Shown: positions 34,478 through 44,469, numbered from the stretch's first letter. The stretch is DNA of 64,000 nt from Paenibacillus sp. (GCA_031254035.1 JAIRVF010000040.1:1-64000); one strand, 5' to 3'. The notes: generated by a model from the letters alone, not told the origin. Program-made: numbers and translations.

Positions 34478-35803
34478 GTGTTTGACCAGTCCTACGGTTT
34501 GCGCTTTGATATTTATGAACGGATTCATTTAACGGAAGAATTACCGGGAATTGCAGAGTTGGAAGAAATCGAACTCCTGCCTCATATTCAAGTCATCAGT
34601 CAGGATGAGCAGGTCGCGCTTCGCGGCCACTTGCTTTTGACCGGTCTGTACAGAGGCGACGGAGAGGAGGACGGAACGCAGCGTCTAGAGCATTTTATCC
34701 CTGTCGAAATTACCGTACCTACCAATCGAGTGTCTTCACTGGACGAGATTGCGGTTGAAATCGAAAATTTTGATGTGGACCTTTTATCCAAAAGGAGCTT
34801 GAACATTACGGGAGTGCTCTCGCTGCGGGGGATCGAAACCGGGGGAAGCGACCCTACCGGAGCATGGAATGTCGATGAATTTACGGTTGTACATGCGTCG
34901 GCGGATCCGGTAGAGGATGCGGAGGATGCGGCACAGGCCTCTTTTTTGGAGGAAGAGAAGGATGGTACGGCTGAGGAAGAATACAGGGAAACGAATGACG
35001 AGGTAATACCGGCTGGCAATGAAACGCCAACGTATTCAGCAGAAAGTTTTGCCGCTCCTCAATCTTATGAAAAGGCCTCCTTCGAAACCCAGGCCCAGGC
35101 TGAGCTGGCTGCCGAACCGTTCATACAACAGAGGGACGAAAATAAGACACCCCAGGCTGAAGAGGAACCTGTATCTGCCGTGTTACAAACGGACAAGGAA
35201 CCCGAGGAACGCAGTAAAGGTAATGTAGCCGCCAACGTGTGGCATTTTGAGCATGAAGATGAATCGGAGCTGTTGTATCCGGAAAAAACGGCCATTCAGG
35301 CGAACGAGGATGATGAGGAGAAGGATATTTATCTGGCCTCCGTGGAACAAGAGCCGCCGTCGGAACCAGCCTTCCCGTTCAGTGCCTTCCAACATGAATC
35401 GGTACCGCAGGAAGAAGGGCCGGATGAACGCGAAATGCGGGTTGCTCTCGGCAGCAAAAAGGAGACGAAGGAAAGTGAGAAAGAGGCCATTGGCTTTTCA
35501 TCCCTTCTCTCTTCAAGCCGTTCGCTGAAAGACCAAGAACAGCAGCCGGAGCCGGAGGAGCTTCCTAAGGAGAAGGCGGAACGCGAAACGGTGGGTAATG
35601 ACGATATTCAGTGGCAAAACCTCTTCCTTGGAAGCAGTTCGGAGAAAAATCAATTCCGCAAGGTACGGCTGTGTATTGTGCAGCGCGAGGAAACGCTAGA
35701 GACGATTGCGAACCGCTACCAGATTAGTGCCCGTGAAATTTTACTGCATAACAGGATGGCGGAGCAAACCATCGAGGAAGGCCAAATTTTATATATCCCC
35801 TAG
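34478..35803 (+). CDS. spoVID: Stage VI sporulation protein SpoVID-like, spore coat morphogenesis
   Basis: 441 residues. The N-terminal domain (about 1-135: RFDIYERIHLTEELPGI, LLPHIQVISQDEQVALRGHL, HFIPVEITVPTNRV) matches SpoVID/DUF3794-like proteins that organise coat assembly around the forespore. A long, acidic, low-complexity middle (about 140-390, rich in Glu, Pro and Ala) follows. A C-terminal LysM domain (about 395-441, CIVQREETLETIANRYQ to GQILYIP) ends it. The B. subtilis protein has the same layout and the same place between hemL and valS. The start is GTG 34478 with GAGGAGG 11 bases upstream. Confidence 0.92.
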   Translation: MFDQSYGLRFDIYERIHLTEELPGIAELEEIELLPHIQVISQDEQVALRGHLLLTGLYRGDGEEDGTQRLEHFIPVEITVPTNRVSSLDEIAVEIENFDVDLLSKRSLNITGVLSLRGIETGGSDPTGAWNVDEFTVVHASADPVEDAEDAAQASFLEEEKDGTAEEEYRETNDEVIPAGNETPTYSAESFAAPQSYEKASFETQAQAELAAEPFIQQRDENKTPQAEEEPVSAVLQTDKEPEERSKGNVAANVWHFEHEDESELLYPEKTAIQANEDDEEKDIYLASVEQEPPSEPAFPFSAFQHESVPQEEGPDEREMRVALGSKKETKESEKEAIGFSSLLSSSRSLKDQEQQPEPEELPKEKAERETVGNDDIQWQNLFLGSSSEKNQFRKVRLCIVQREETLETIANRYQISAREILLHNRMAEQTIEEGQILYIP

Positions 35804-35839
35804 AAACTTCATAACGGTTATAAAAGAATCAATTAAGAA

Positions 35840-35881
35840 AGGCGTCCGGCACACTTGGATAAGGGCCGGATGCCTGTTTTA
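35840..35881 (+). terminator. Terminator of spoVID
   Basis: AGGCGTCCGGC pairs with GCCGGATGCCT (one G-T) around a 14-nt loop, followed by GTTTT. Confidence 0.88.
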
Positions 35882-35901
35882 ACATTATAGAATTTATTTT
35901 T

Positions 35902-36028
35902 GGGGGTCCCCGCAAAGTATTTGGAATAAGCATCGAAGCATAGGCTCCACTCCGTACTTTTGCTCCGCAAAAGCGCCCTCTTCGAGAGACGCCCGGACTT
36001 CTTTCCGATACTCTTGTGGGGTTATTTT
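35902..36028. repeat. Interspersed repeat A, copy 2
   Basis: About 127 bp, starting GGGGTCCCCGCAAAGTATTTGG and ending GATACTCTTGTGGGGTTATTTT. The ends are complementary (CCCCGCAAAG-like with CTCTTGTGGGG), and the middle contains CTCCGCAAAAGCGCCCTCTT with an internal hairpin. It lies directly after the spoVID terminator. Confidence 0.85.
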
Positions 36029-36120
36029 GTGTTTTTGCCCGGAACTTCGGTTTAAGTTTGATGCATATGCTAATAATAAATTCCGAACAACCTCTTTTAT
36101 TGCGGAGAGCTTAAGGCAGG

Positions 36121-36149
36121 TTGACTTAAGTTCATAACCAAGTTATGAT
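36121..36149 (+). promoter_or_regulatory. Promoter of the valS T-box operon
   Basis: TTGACT (36121-36126), 17-bp spacer and TATGAT (36144-36149), about 20 bp before the first T-box stem. Confidence 0.85.
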
Positions 36150-36167
36150 GTGTATATATTTTGTCAA

Positions 36168-36468
36168 GAACGATGATCGGGAATAGTAGGATGATATGCC
36201 CTTCAGAGAGTGGAATTGTTACGCTGTGAGATTCCGCAGGATGTTATTTCAACCGAAGTCACCCGGGAGTTGTCTGCTTGATCCCGTTTCCCGGGTTAGG
36301 GCAAGGCCGGCCGCAGCCGTTATCTGCATGAAGTGTCGCGTAATGAAGGTGGATCTGCCAGGTAGACTGCCAGTTGCTTGCGGTTATTTTTGGTCCGAGC
36401 ATAACGCGAAACAAAGGTGGTACCGCGAAAGAACAGCCTTTCGTCCTTTGAGGACGAAAGGCTTTTTT
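36168..36468 (+). promoter_or_regulatory. T-box riboswitch of valS (Val specifier GTC)
   Basis: Leader of about 300 nt. Stem I carries GGGAATAGTAGGATG (S-turn AGTA region) and CCTTCAGAGAGTGGAA, the classical distal T-box sequences. The specifier loop reads GAA-GTC-ACC, with GTC (36258-36260) specifying valine. The invariant antiterminator sequence AGGTGGTACCGCG is at 36415-36427, and the terminator GCCTTTCGTCC-TTTG-GGACGAAAGGC-T6 at 36436-36468. Uncharged tRNA-Val would stabilise the antiterminator and allow transcription of valS. Confidence 0.95.
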
Positions 36469-36524
36469 GTCTTTATTCAAGGTTTTTTGCCAAAAAACCG
36501 ATCTATTGATGGAGGAGTGCAAAT

Positions 36525-39191
36525 ATGACGGAACAGGACAATAAATTAACGACCGAGATGCCAACGACATACGATCCGAAGGCTGCCGAAGAGAAATGGT
36601 ACAAATACTGGATCGAGGGCGAATTTTTCAAGGCGGGCCAGCGCAAGGACGCAAAGCCCTATACCATTGTAATCCCGCCTCCGAACGTAACGGGGATGCT
36701 CCATATCGGGCATGCGCTGGACTTTACACTGCAGGACATTCTGATCCGCACCAAGCGGATGCAGGGTTACGACGCTTTATGGCTTCCGGGTTCGGACCAT
36801 GCGGGTATCGCCACACAGACGAAAGTAGAGCAGAAGCTCCGTGAGGAAGGCATCACCCGCTATGATTTGGGCCGCGAGAAGTTCCTAGAAAAGGTATGGG
36901 AGTGGAAAGACAAATACGCGGAAACCATCCATGAGCAATGGGCGAAAATGGGCTTTTCCCTCGATTACTCGAGAGAACGGTTTACGCTGGATGAAGGGCT
37001 GTCCAAGGCGGTGCGCGAGGTCTTCGTTAAACTGCACGAAAAAGGGCTCATCTACCGCGGCAAACGCATCATCAACTGGGATCCGGCTGCCCGTACGGCA
37101 CTCTCGGATATTGAGGTTGAATACAAAGAGGTTCAAGGACATTTGTACCACCTTTCCTATCCTTTAAAGGATGGAAGCGGACATATCACGGTAGCCACCA
37201 CGCGTCCGGAAACGATGCTTGGCGATACCGCAGTAGCCGTACATCCGAAGGATGAACGCTATAAGGACCTGATTGGTAAAATGCTCGTATTGCCGATCGT
37301 AAATCGCGAAATTCCGATTGTTGCCGACGAGTATGTCGACAAGGAATTCGGAAGCGGAGCCGTAAAAATCACTCCTGCTCATGATCCAAACGACTTCGAA
37401 TTAGGCCTGCGCCATGACTTGCCGCAAATTACAGTGATGGATGAGTCCGGCACAATGAACGAATTGGCTGGCAAATATCAAGGGATGGATCGCAGCGACT
37501 GCCGCAAGCAAATCGTGCAGGATCTCAAGGACCAAGGAGTTCTGATCAGAATAGAGGACCATCTTCACCAGGTAGGACACAGTGAGCGCACGGGCGCAGT
37601 TGTTGAACCTTATTTGTCCACGCAGTGGTTCGTTAAAATGCAGCCGCTGGCTGAAGTGGCAATCGCCGCTCAAAAAGAGGGCAAAGGCGTCAACTTCGTG
37701 CCTGATCGTTTCGAAAAAACATATTTGAACTGGATCGAAAACGTGCGCGACTGGTGTATTTCCCGCCAACTTTGGTGGGGACATCGTATTCCTGCATGGT
37801 ATTGCGAATCCTGCGGCGAGATTCATGTTGCCCAAGATGACGTATCGAAATGTTCCAAATGTGGTTCGACCGAACTTCATCAAGATGAAGACGTGCTGGA
37901 TACATGGTTCAGTTCCGGCTTGTGGCCGTTCTCGACCCTGGGCTGGCCTGACCAGACCGAGGACTTGAAACGTTACTACCCGACGGACGTTCTGGTGACA
38001 GGATACGACATCATCTACTTCTGGGTAGCTCGCATGATCTTTACGGCGCTGGAGTTTACCGGCGAAATTCCGTTCAAGGACGTGCTGATGCATGGCTTGG
38101 TCCGCGATCCAGAGGGCAAAAAGATGTCCAAATCGCTTGGTAACGGCGTTGATCCACTGGATGTTATCGAACAATACGGCGCAGATGCGATGCGCTATAT
38201 GATTTCCACGAGCAGCACACCGGGACAGGATCTTCGCTTCCGCTGGGAGCGCGTAGAGCAGGCCCGGAACTTTGCGAACAAGATTTGGAACGCATCGCGT
38301 TTTGCATTGATGAACCTCGAAGGCTTCACTTATGATGACATTGACATAAGCGGGGAACTTAGCACAGCTGACCGCTGGATTCTGCACCGTCTGAACGAAA
38401 CTTCCCGTGATATCACGCGTCTAATAGATGCCTATGAATTTGGTGAAACCGGCCGTTTGCTGTATAACTTCATCTGGGATGACCTTTGTGACTGGTATAT
38501 CGAATTCTCGAAGCTATCCCTGTACGGGGAGGACGAAGCGGCCAAAAACACGACGAAATCCGTTTTATCCTACGTGCTCGACCGCACGATGCGCATGATT
38601 CATCCGTTCATGCCTTTCATTTCCGAGGAGATTTGGCAGCATCTTCCGCATCAAGGCGAATCGATCACGCTGGCTGCTTGGCCCGAATTCGATTCTTCAC
38701 TGGAAAATGCAGAAGCCGCGCGCGAAATGTCCATTCTGATGGATGTCATCCGTGCCGTTCGGAATATTCGTGCTGAAGTGAACGTGCCGATGAGCAAAAA
38801 GGTAGAACTCATGCTGAAAGCCGGGGATGAGCAGCTGCTTCAAATCGTTAACCGCAATGAGATTTATGTTCAGCGCTTCTGCAACACGTCAAGCTTTACG
38901 GCTGGTCTTGGACTCGAGGCTCCGGACAAAGCCATGACCGCGATTGTGACTGGCGCCGAGCTATACCTGCCGCTTGCGGGCCTGATCGATATCGACCAGG
39001 AGATCGCTCGTCTTGAAAAAGAGCTTAAGAACTTGAACAGCGAAGTGGAACGTGTGGAGAAGAAACTTGGCAACCAGGGCTTTGTAGCCAAGGCACCGGC
39101 GAAGGTCATCGAAGAAGAAAAAGCGAAGATGGCCGATTACTCCGAAAAGCGGAGCAAGGTGATTGCGCGGATCGAGGAACTGAAGGGCTGA
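36525..39191 (+). CDS. valS: Valyl-tRNA synthetase
   Basis: 888 residues, class I synthetase. HIGH is at residues 60-63 (MLHIGHALD) and KMSKS in [14 protein letters not shown] in the second half. The inserted CP1 editing domain contains [18 protein letters not shown] zinc-binding [14 protein letters not shown] region lies near residue 430. The C-terminal coiled coil ([18 protein letters not shown]) is typical of ValS. Regulated by the T-box directly upstream; the ATG follows GGAGGAG. Confidence 0.98.
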   Translation: MTEQDNKLTTEMPTTYDPKAAEEKWYKYWIEGEFFKAGQRKDAKPYTIVIPPPNVTGMLHIGHALDFTLQDILIRTKRMQGYDALWLPGSDHAGIATQTKVEQKLREEGITRYDLGREKFLEKVWEWKDKYAETIHEQWAKMGFSLDYSRERFTLDEGLSKAVREVFVKLHEKGLIYRGKRIINWDPAARTALSDIEVEYKEVQGHLYHLSYPLKDGSGHITVATTRPETMLGDTAVAVHPKDERYKDLIGKMLVLPIVNREIPIVADEYVDKEFGSGAVKITPAHDPNDFELGLRHDLPQITVMDESGTMNELAGKYQGMDRSDCRKQIVQDLKDQGVLIRIEDHLHQVGHSERTGAVVEPYLSTQWFVKMQPLAEVAIAAQKEGKGVNFVPDRFEKTYLNWIENVRDWCISRQLWWGHRIPAWYCESCGEIHVAQDDVSKCSKCGSTELHQDEDVLDTWFSSGLWPFSTLGWPDQTEDLKRYYPTDVLVTGYDIIYFWVARMIFTALEFTGEIPFKDVLMHGLVRDPEGKKMSKSLGNGVDPLDVIEQYGADAMRYMISTSSTPGQDLRFRWERVEQARNFANKIWNASRFALMNLEGFTYDDIDISGELSTADRWILHRLNETSRDITRLIDAYEFGETGRLLYNFIWDDLCDWYIEFSKLSLYGEDEAAKNTTKSVLSYVLDRTMRMIHPFMPFISEEIWQHLPHQGESITLAAWPEFDSSLENAEAAREMSILMDVIRAVRNIRAEVNVPMSKKVELMLKAGDEQLLQIVNRNEIYVQRFCNTSSFTAGLGLEAPDKAMTAIVTGAELYLPLAGLIDIDQEIARLEKELKNLNSEVERVEKKLGNQGFVAKAPAKVIEEEKAKMADYSEKRSKVIARIEELKG

Positions 39192-39196
39192 GTTTG

Positions 39197-39280
39197 ATGA
39201 ATACGATTGACCGGGAAGCGCGCAACATCCTGGACCAAATACATTCAGAAGGTGAAATGGTTAATGGGAGATCAATTTGA
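39197..39280 (+). CDS. Possible 27-residue leader ORF overlapping folC
   Basis: ATG 39197 opens a 27-codon frame (MNTIDREARNILDQIHSEGE then MVNGRSI) that overlaps the folC start by 17 bp. Amino acid composition looks protein-like and mildly amphipathic. The ribosome site is weak (GGGCTGAG). It may couple valS to folC translation, or it may be the relic of a longer folC N-terminus in another frame. Confidence 0.3.
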   Translation: MNTIDREARNILDQIHSEGEMVNGRSI

Positions 39281-40634
39281 AGCTTCTGCTCATCTGCACA
39301 CCTATACGGAAGCTGTAGACTGGATTAACGGGCTGATTCCTTTTGGAATCCGCCCCGGTATGTCAAGAATTGAGAAGATTATGGAAATGCTTCAGAATCC
39401 AGAGCGGCGTTTGAAGTTCATCCATATTGCGGGTACAAACGGCAAAGGCTCGACCTGTGCGTTCCTAACCCGTGTTCTCTTGCAAAGCGGCTTTACGGTA
39501 GGAACATTCACTTCCCCTTACATCACCAAATTCACAAACCGTTTTCAGTATAACGGCGAGGATATTCCCGAGGAGACGCTGCTGGCGCTTGCCAATAGGC
39601 TGTATCCGATTGTGCAGGAGATTTCTGTAACCGAGCTAGGGTCGCCTACGATGTTCGAAGTTTCGACTGCGCTCGCAATTCTCTACTATGCAGAGGAATG
39701 TGTACCGGATATTGTCGTATGGGAGACGGGACTTGGGGGAAGGATGGATGTAACCAATATTGTACATCCGGTTGTTTCGGTCATTACCAATGTGGGCATG
39801 GACCATACTGACATTCTTGGCGATACGGTGGAGCAGATTGCTTTTGAAAAAGCGGGCATCATCAAACCAGGTGTACCGGTGGTAAGCTGTGTCCAGCAGC
39901 CGGAAGCGATCGAAGTGCTGCGGAAAAAAGCGAAGGAATGCCGTACGACCATGTACCTGGCAGGCGAGACATTCAGCTATGAATACACGGGCGAGCATGG
40001 TCCTTGCCAGTCCTTCCATTTTGCGGGGCCCTTCCGCGAATATGATATTGAGATTGGCATGAAGGGTGAGCACCAGATTGCCAATGCTTCCGGGGCGATG
40101 ATGGCTCTGGAGGTTTTGCGCCAATACATGGCCTTCGTTATGGATGAAGAAGATATTTTAAAAGGATTTCGTGAAACAACATGGGCGGGGCGTATGGAAG
40201 AGATATCCGATTGGCCTCGCATCGTGCTGGATGGAGCCCATAATCCGGAGGGCGCGGAATCCTTGCGGAAAAGCATTGAACGGCACTATCCGCATAAACG
40301 ATTAAATTTGATGATGGGAATGCTGTCTAATAAGCATCATGAATCCTACTTGAAGCATATACTTCCTATAGTGGATACGCTTATCCTGACCGAGCCGGAC
40401 TTCCGGAAAAAAATGGACGCTGCAGCGCTTCATGAAATTGTGGAGGGGCTGAAGCATTCCTACGGCAAACCAGATTTGCAGATCATCGTAGAACCGGATT
40501 GGAAAAACGCGCTAGAACTACTTAAGTCACGGACAGAAGCGGACGAATTGGCGGTGGTATCCGGCACGCTATATTTGATATCGGATGTGCGGGCCGCTCT
40601 GCTGGGTCAGACCGATTCTGAAAAAGGTTGGTGA
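39264..40634 (+). CDS. folC: Folylpolyglutamate synthase / dihydrofolate synthase
   Basis: About 456 residues, Mur-ligase superfamily. The family N-terminus TYTEAVDWINGLIPFGIRPG is followed by the ATP-binding HIAGTNGKGSTCAFL. WETGLGGRMDVTN and ITNVGMDHTDILG are the folate/magnesium regions, and LDGAHNPEGAESL starts the C-terminal domain. ATG 39264 has AAGGTG 9 bases upstream; an in-frame TTG at 39207 would add 19 residues without a ribosome site. It follows valS as in Bacillus and precedes murC by 7 bp. Confidence 0.95.
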   Translation: MGDQFEASAHLHTYTEAVDWINGLIPFGIRPGMSRIEKIMEMLQNPERRLKFIHIAGTNGKGSTCAFLTRVLLQSGFTVGTFTSPYITKFTNRFQYNGEDIPEETLLALANRLYPIVQEISVTELGSPTMFEVSTALAILYYAEECVPDIVVWETGLGGRMDVTNIVHPVVSVITNVGMDHTDILGDTVEQIAFEKAGIIKPGVPVVSCVQQPEAIEVLRKKAKECRTTMYLAGETFSYEYTGEHGPCQSFHFAGPFREYDIEIGMKGEHQIANASGAMMALEVLRQYMAFVMDEEDILKGFRETTWAGRMEEISDWPRIVLDGAHNPEGAESLRKSIERHYPHKRLNLMMGMLSNKHHESYLKHILPIVDTLILTEPDFRKKMDAAALHEIVEGLKHSYGKPDLQIIVEPDWKNALELLKSRTEADELAVVSGTLYLISDVRAALLGQTDSEKGW

Positions 40635-40641
40635 AAATCTG

Positions 40642-42003
40642 TTGAATTCTGAACATGTTCATTTTATCGGTATTGGTGGCTACGGGATGAGCGCCATTGC
40701 ACGGGTTATGCTTGAGATGGGATACAAGGTCACAGGTTCGGATGTGGCTTCCCAGGAATTAACGGAAAAATTGGCTGCCAAAGGCGCCAAAATTTATATC
40801 GGACATACGGCTGAACAGGTGCATGGAGCGGATTTGGTCGTATATTCGACAGCTTTGTCCAAAGATAATGTGGAACGGGTGGAAGCGGAACATCTTAATA
40901 TTCCGATTCTGCATCGTTCACAAATGCTTGCAAGATTGCTGAATGAGCGCAAGGGTGTAGCAGTTGCCGGTGCGCACGGCAAAACGACGACATCTTCTAT
41001 GATCGCATTAGTCATGGAAGAATGCGGAGTCGACCCGACGTATATTATCGGCGGGGAGATTATGAATCTGGGCACAAATGCCAAGGCTGGAAAAGGCGAT
41101 TTTGTTGTAGCCGAAGCCGATGAGAGCGATGGCTCGTTCTTGCAGTACCATCCTTGGATTGGCGTTGTGACCAACATCGAAGCCGACCACCTGGAGAATT
41201 ATGACGGGGATTTCGAGAAACTGAAAAAAGCATATGTTCAGTTTCTGAATCAGATTCGTGAGGATGGTACAGCGGTTGTGTGTGCGGATGACGCCAACAT
41301 CCAGGCGATCATTCCGGGCATCCACTGCCAGGTGGCCACGTACGGTATTGATTCCGAAGCGGAATATACGGCGGACGATCTAGTTCTCGGCGACCGCCAC
41401 ATATCCTTTACGATGAAGCATAATGGCGTTCCTCTTGGGACCGTAGAACTATCGGTGCCGGGACGTCACAATGTGTCTAATGCGATGGCTACCATGATTA
41501 CTTGTCTTAAAGCGGGCATTCCTTTTGAGCAGGCCGCTAAAGCGATTTCCAAGTTTCATGGGGCCAAGCGCCGTTTCCAGGTGCTCGGCGAGAAAAACGA
41601 TATTCTCATTATCGATGACTACGCTCACCATCCGACGGAGATCGAAGCGACGATTCAGGCGGCCAAAGCGACGGGGAAACGTATTGTCGCCGTATTCCAG
41701 CCGCAGCGGTACACCCGTACTTTCTTCCTACTAGATGCCTTCAGCCGCGCGTTTGGTGAAGCGGATGAAGTGATCATCACTGACATCTATTCGCCAACAG
41801 GCGAGAAGCAGATCGAGGGTGTAAGTTCTTCCAAACTGGTAGAATTGATCGTTAAGAACAGTAATGCTAGCGCAAGATATCTTCCGACCAAGGAGGATGT
41901 GCTGAACGATCTGAAGCAAAGAATCCAGCCGGGAACGCTTGTGATTACGATGGGTGCCGGGGATATTTGGAAGGTAGGCTATCAGCTGGTTAAGGAGCTA
42001 TAG
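40642..42003 (+). CDS. murC: UDP-N-acetylmuramate--L-alanine ligase
   Basis: 453 residues. It adds the first alanine of the peptidoglycan stem peptide. The UDP-binding N-terminus HFIGIGGYGMSAIARVM, the ATP P-loop GAHGKTTTSSM, EADESDGSFL and DDYAHHPTEI are all present. The probable start is TTG 40642, with AAGGTTGGTG upstream, because conserved sequence begins right after it; an in-frame codon at 40585 lies inside folC. In B. subtilis murC is far from folC, so this adjacency is a rearrangement. Confidence 0.95.
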   Translation: MNSEHVHFIGIGGYGMSAIARVMLEMGYKVTGSDVASQELTEKLAAKGAKIYIGHTAEQVHGADLVVYSTALSKDNVERVEAEHLNIPILHRSQMLARLLNERKGVAVAGAHGKTTTSSMIALVMEECGVDPTYIIGGEIMNLGTNAKAGKGDFVVAEADESDGSFLQYHPWIGVVTNIEADHLENYDGDFEKLKKAYVQFLNQIREDGTAVVCADDANIQAIIPGIHCQVATYGIDSEAEYTADDLVLGDRHISFTMKHNGVPLGTVELSVPGRHNVSNAMATMITCLKAGIPFEQAAKAISKFHGAKRRFQVLGEKNDILIIDDYAHHPTEIEATIQAAKATGKRIVAVFQPQRYTRTFFLLDAFSRAFGEADEVIITDIYSPTGEKQIEGVSSSKLVELIVKNSNASARYLPTKEDVLNDLKQRIQPGTLVITMGAGDIWKVGYQLVKEL

Positions 42004-42057
42004 TCCCGCGAGGGGCAAGGCTGCTTACATAGGCAGAGAATTGCAATTGATTTAACG

Positions 42058-42112
42058 GAAAGGACTGTCTCATTCCGCGGTTTTCCGCAAGGTGAGGGAG
42101 TCTTTTCGTTTT
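42058..42112 (+). terminator. Terminator-like hairpin after murC
   Basis: AAGGACT pairs with AGTCTTTT-side sequence, with an inner CTCA/TGAG and GCGG-TTTT-CCGC stem, ending in TTTTCGTTTT. Confidence 0.6.
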
Positions 42113-42113
42113 G

Positions 42114-42157
42114 GGCGCGATCAAGAAATGGCTATTATTTTCTTGATCGCGCCTTGT
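42114..42157. repeat. Palindromic repeat C, copy 2
   Basis: GGCGCGATCAAGAAA pairs with TTTCTTGATCGCGCC around a 10-nt loop. The block from AAGAAA through TTATTTTC and GATCGCGCCTT matches the copy at 23510-23562. Confidence 0.8.
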
Positions 42158-42218
42158 AGGCAGCATAACTTCGGACAAACTCTCATATATACTTTGTAAT
42201 GAGACAAGGGTGAGGTGT

Positions 42219-43478
42219 ATGGCCGTGAACAAAGCGAGAATGACTTTCCGTTTTAATGAGGAAAGCTCCCGTCAGCATGGAGTTGTGCAGGATGATCAGA
42301 AAACCGCCCCGAACGTATCAAATGAGATAATCAGGCAGGATCTTCCGAGGCTCGAGCATGAAAACAGCAATCATGGTCCCCGGAATGAACATATACAGGA
42401 TGTGGGTAATAAGACCCGGGATCACCTGCATGTGATCCCGGGCCCGATGCAGGGCTGGTCAGACCCCTTCAATAAGGACGACCCCTGGGACGAGATATTG
42501 TTAGGCCAGCAGTCGTACCGAGAGGATGAAGAACTCCAGCGGAACGGCGGGAATGATGATGTGCGGTATGATGGTGAAATTGGTGGCCAGGAAGATGAGT
42601 GGTTGAATTTCGGGGATAGGGTATATCCGCAGCTTGGGGACGTGACTTATCGCCCGAGACGTCCCACTTCGTTGTGGAAGATCATCGGTACTGTCACTGG
42701 CGCAGTAGTGACGGGAGCTTTGTTTGGGTTTGTCGTGCTTTCTTTTTTCAAGGACGGTTCAGGCGCCTCGGTGATTCCGGTAAAGCAAAACGCTGAAAGC
42801 GTGAAAGGTCCGGCTTCGGGGCAAGTAGAAGCGGTAAAGGCAGCTCCTGTAACTGTACACATCAAGGGGCATTCGTATTACATGCTGCAATACGGTGTAT
42901 TCAGCAGTAAAGAGCGGGTGATGCAGGCCCAAAAAGAGCTGCAGCAATACGGGATTGCTGCTGGTAGCGATTCGGATCTGGAAAACAGGGTGTATGCCGG
43001 TATTTCGCCAGATCGTGAGCGGGCCAAGCTTCTCAGCAACCAGCTAAAGGCCAGGGGAGTGGATCTGTACGTCAGGGAAGTAACGCTGCCTGCGGCAAGT
43101 GAATTGAAGTTTGGCGGGGGAGCAGATACCGCAAATCAATATTTCGCGGTGAGCTCCGAACTTGTCTCGAAGCTCAGCCAGCTTTCCGCAGTGCTACTCT
43201 GCGAGGAGACTCCTTCGGCACTGAATGCGGATCAGACTGCAGAAGTAACCGATCTCCACAGCCGCTGGATGGAAGCGATGAAATCGTTCCAAACGGGGCT
43301 AGGGGCTGAAGATGAGCAGTTCGGTGCGCAGCTCGAACAAACGATGAACAGCGCGGTTTCGGCGGTCACAGAATATAACCGGAATGTATCCAAGGGGCTT
43401 TTGTGGGAAGTACAATCCAGCATGATGAAGTACGTCATGCATCAGAAGGAACTGATTGCCAAACTGGAAAAAGCATAG
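42219..43478 (+). CDS. SPOR-domain membrane protein at the spoIIB position
   Basis: 419 residues. A hydrophilic cytoplasmic N-terminal region (about 1-148) leads into a single membrane helix (SLWKIIGTVTGAVVTGALFG and following, about 150-175). The extracytoplasmic part holds a SPOR domain (about 213-285: YYMLQYGVFSSKERVMQAQK, SPDRERAKLLSNQL), which binds glycan strands lacking stem peptides, and a helical C-terminal segment. Topology and position just before maf-radC-mreB match SpoIIB of B. subtilis, which acts at the sporulation septum. ATG 42219 follows GGGTGAGG. Orthology to SpoIIB is inferred from position and layout only. Confidence 0.8.
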   Translation: MAVNKARMTFRFNEESSRQHGVVQDDQKTAPNVSNEIIRQDLPRLEHENSNHGPRNEHIQDVGNKTRDHLHVIPGPMQGWSDPFNKDDPWDEILLGQQSYREDEELQRNGGNDDVRYDGEIGGQEDEWLNFGDRVYPQLGDVTYRPRRPTSLWKIIGTVTGAVVTGALFGFVVLSFFKDGSGASVIPVKQNAESVKGPASGQVEAVKAAPVTVHIKGHSYYMLQYGVFSSKERVMQAQKELQQYGIAAGSDSDLENRVYAGISPDRERAKLLSNQLKARGVDLYVREVTLPAASELKFGGGADTANQYFAVSSELVSKLSQLSAVLLCEETPSALNADQTAEVTDLHSRWMEAMKSFQTGLGAEDEQFGAQLEQTMNSAVSAVTEYNRNVSKGLLWEVQSSMMKYVMHQKELIAKLEKA

Positions 43479-43490
43479 TTTGCTACATGC

Positions 43491-43533
43491 CCGGCATGGA
43501 ACTGGAAATAGTTCCCCATGCCGGATTTCTGTT
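43491..43533 (+). terminator. Terminator after the SPOR gene
   Basis: CCGGCATGGAACT and AGTTCCCCATGCCGG form a long stem with a GGAAAT loop, followed by ATTTCTGTTT. Confidence 0.8.
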
Positions 43534-43597
43534 TGTATTGATGTCCAAATAACCGTATAATAAATTGGGTGTCAAATTATGGCGAGGGAAGAGAAGG

Positions 43598-43870
43598 ATG
43601 AAAAAGAACGTAGGAATACTGCTCTTATTTTTGCTGCTTGGCTGGCTGGCAGGCGCCTGGATCGCAAAGGCCCTGGAACCTGTTCAAGCCCTTTCTTTTC
43701 TGACTGCATCAACGTTGATAAAGTGGTCACCACAAGCTAATTTAGACATTATCAGCTACGATATCACCATCGAAATGAAATTGAGCCTGCTAAGTTTGAT
43801 CGGCGTCATGATCTCCGTGTGGCTGTATCGCAGGTTGTCATTTCCCGGACAAAGGAGTTCCTTTCCTTGA
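43598..43870 (+). CDS. Small DUF4321-type membrane protein
   Basis: 90 residues with two hydrophobic helices (about 4-24 and 66-84). The layout resembles DUF4321 proteins found next to maf in Firmicutes; the function is unknown. ATG 43598 has GAGGGAA 8 bases upstream, whereas an earlier in-frame start at 43565 lacks one. The stop overlaps the TTG start of maf by 3 bp, so the two are translationally coupled. Confidence 0.75.
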   Translation: MKKNVGILLLFLLLGWLAGAWIAKALEPVQALSFLTASTLIKWSPQANLDIISYDITIEMKLSLLSLIGVMISVWLYRRLSFPGQRSSFP

Positions 43871-44469
43871 AATCAAACACTTCGCGCCGAATAGTGCTTG
43901 CATCGACCTCACCCAGAAGGCAGGAGTTGATTGCTTCTCTACGTATACCGTATGAGATTCATCCGAGTCATGTAGAAGAGAATACTCCTGAGGAGTGGTC
44001 TCCTGAACAAATCGTAGAAGGGCTTTCACTTCGCAAAGCGCAGGCTGTATATGCTGAGATCGCTGACCCGGATCAGAATGCTGTCGTTGTCGGCAGTGAT
44101 ACTATTGTTGTTCTGGAGAATCATGTGCTTGGCAAACCTGTTGATGATGAAGACGCCTTTCGGATGCTGAAATCATTACAGGGCAGAACCCATCAGGTGT
44201 ATACGGGAATCGCCTGTATCGATGCGGCAAACGGACAAACGCAGGTTCATCACCGCATAACGCTGGTTACGATGAAAGAACTTTCGGATGCCCAGATTAA
44301 AGGTTACGTCAAAAGCGGCGAGCCGAGTGACAAGGCAGGGGCATATGGCATTCAAGGCCTCGGCGCCACTTTGGTGGAACGGATCGAGGGCTGTTATTTT
44401 ACCGTTGTGGGTTTGCCTGTTTCGTTATTATCTGACATGCTGCTAGAATTTGGGATCAACGTCTTATAA
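43867..44469 (+). CDS. maf: Maf-type nucleoside triphosphate pyrophosphatase
   Basis: 200 residues. Maf proteins hydrolyse non-canonical or TTP/UTP-type nucleotides and have been linked to septum control. Visible motifs are LASTSPRRQELIASL at the N-terminus, VVGSDTIVVLENHVLGKP and GAYGIQGLGATLVERIEGCY near the end. TTG 43867 is the start because AAAGGAG lies 9 bases upstream; an in-frame codon at 43819 lies well inside the previous gene. Beginning of the maf-radC-mreBCD-minCD cluster. Confidence 0.94.
   Translation: MKSNTSRRIVLASTSPRRQELIASLRIPYEIHPSHVEENTPEEWSPEQIVEGLSLRKAQAVYAEIADPDQNAVVVGSDTIVVLENHVLGKPVDDEDAFRMLKSLQGRTHQVYTGIACIDAANGQTQVHHRITLVTMKELSDAQIKGYVKSGEPSDKAGAYGIQGLGATLVERIEGCYFTVVGLPVSLLSDMLLEFGINVL

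Noticed and set aside
36196..36528. 110-codon open frame upstream of valS
   Set aside because: It runs through the T-box riboswitch, including its antiterminator and terminator, so it is leader RNA and not coding.
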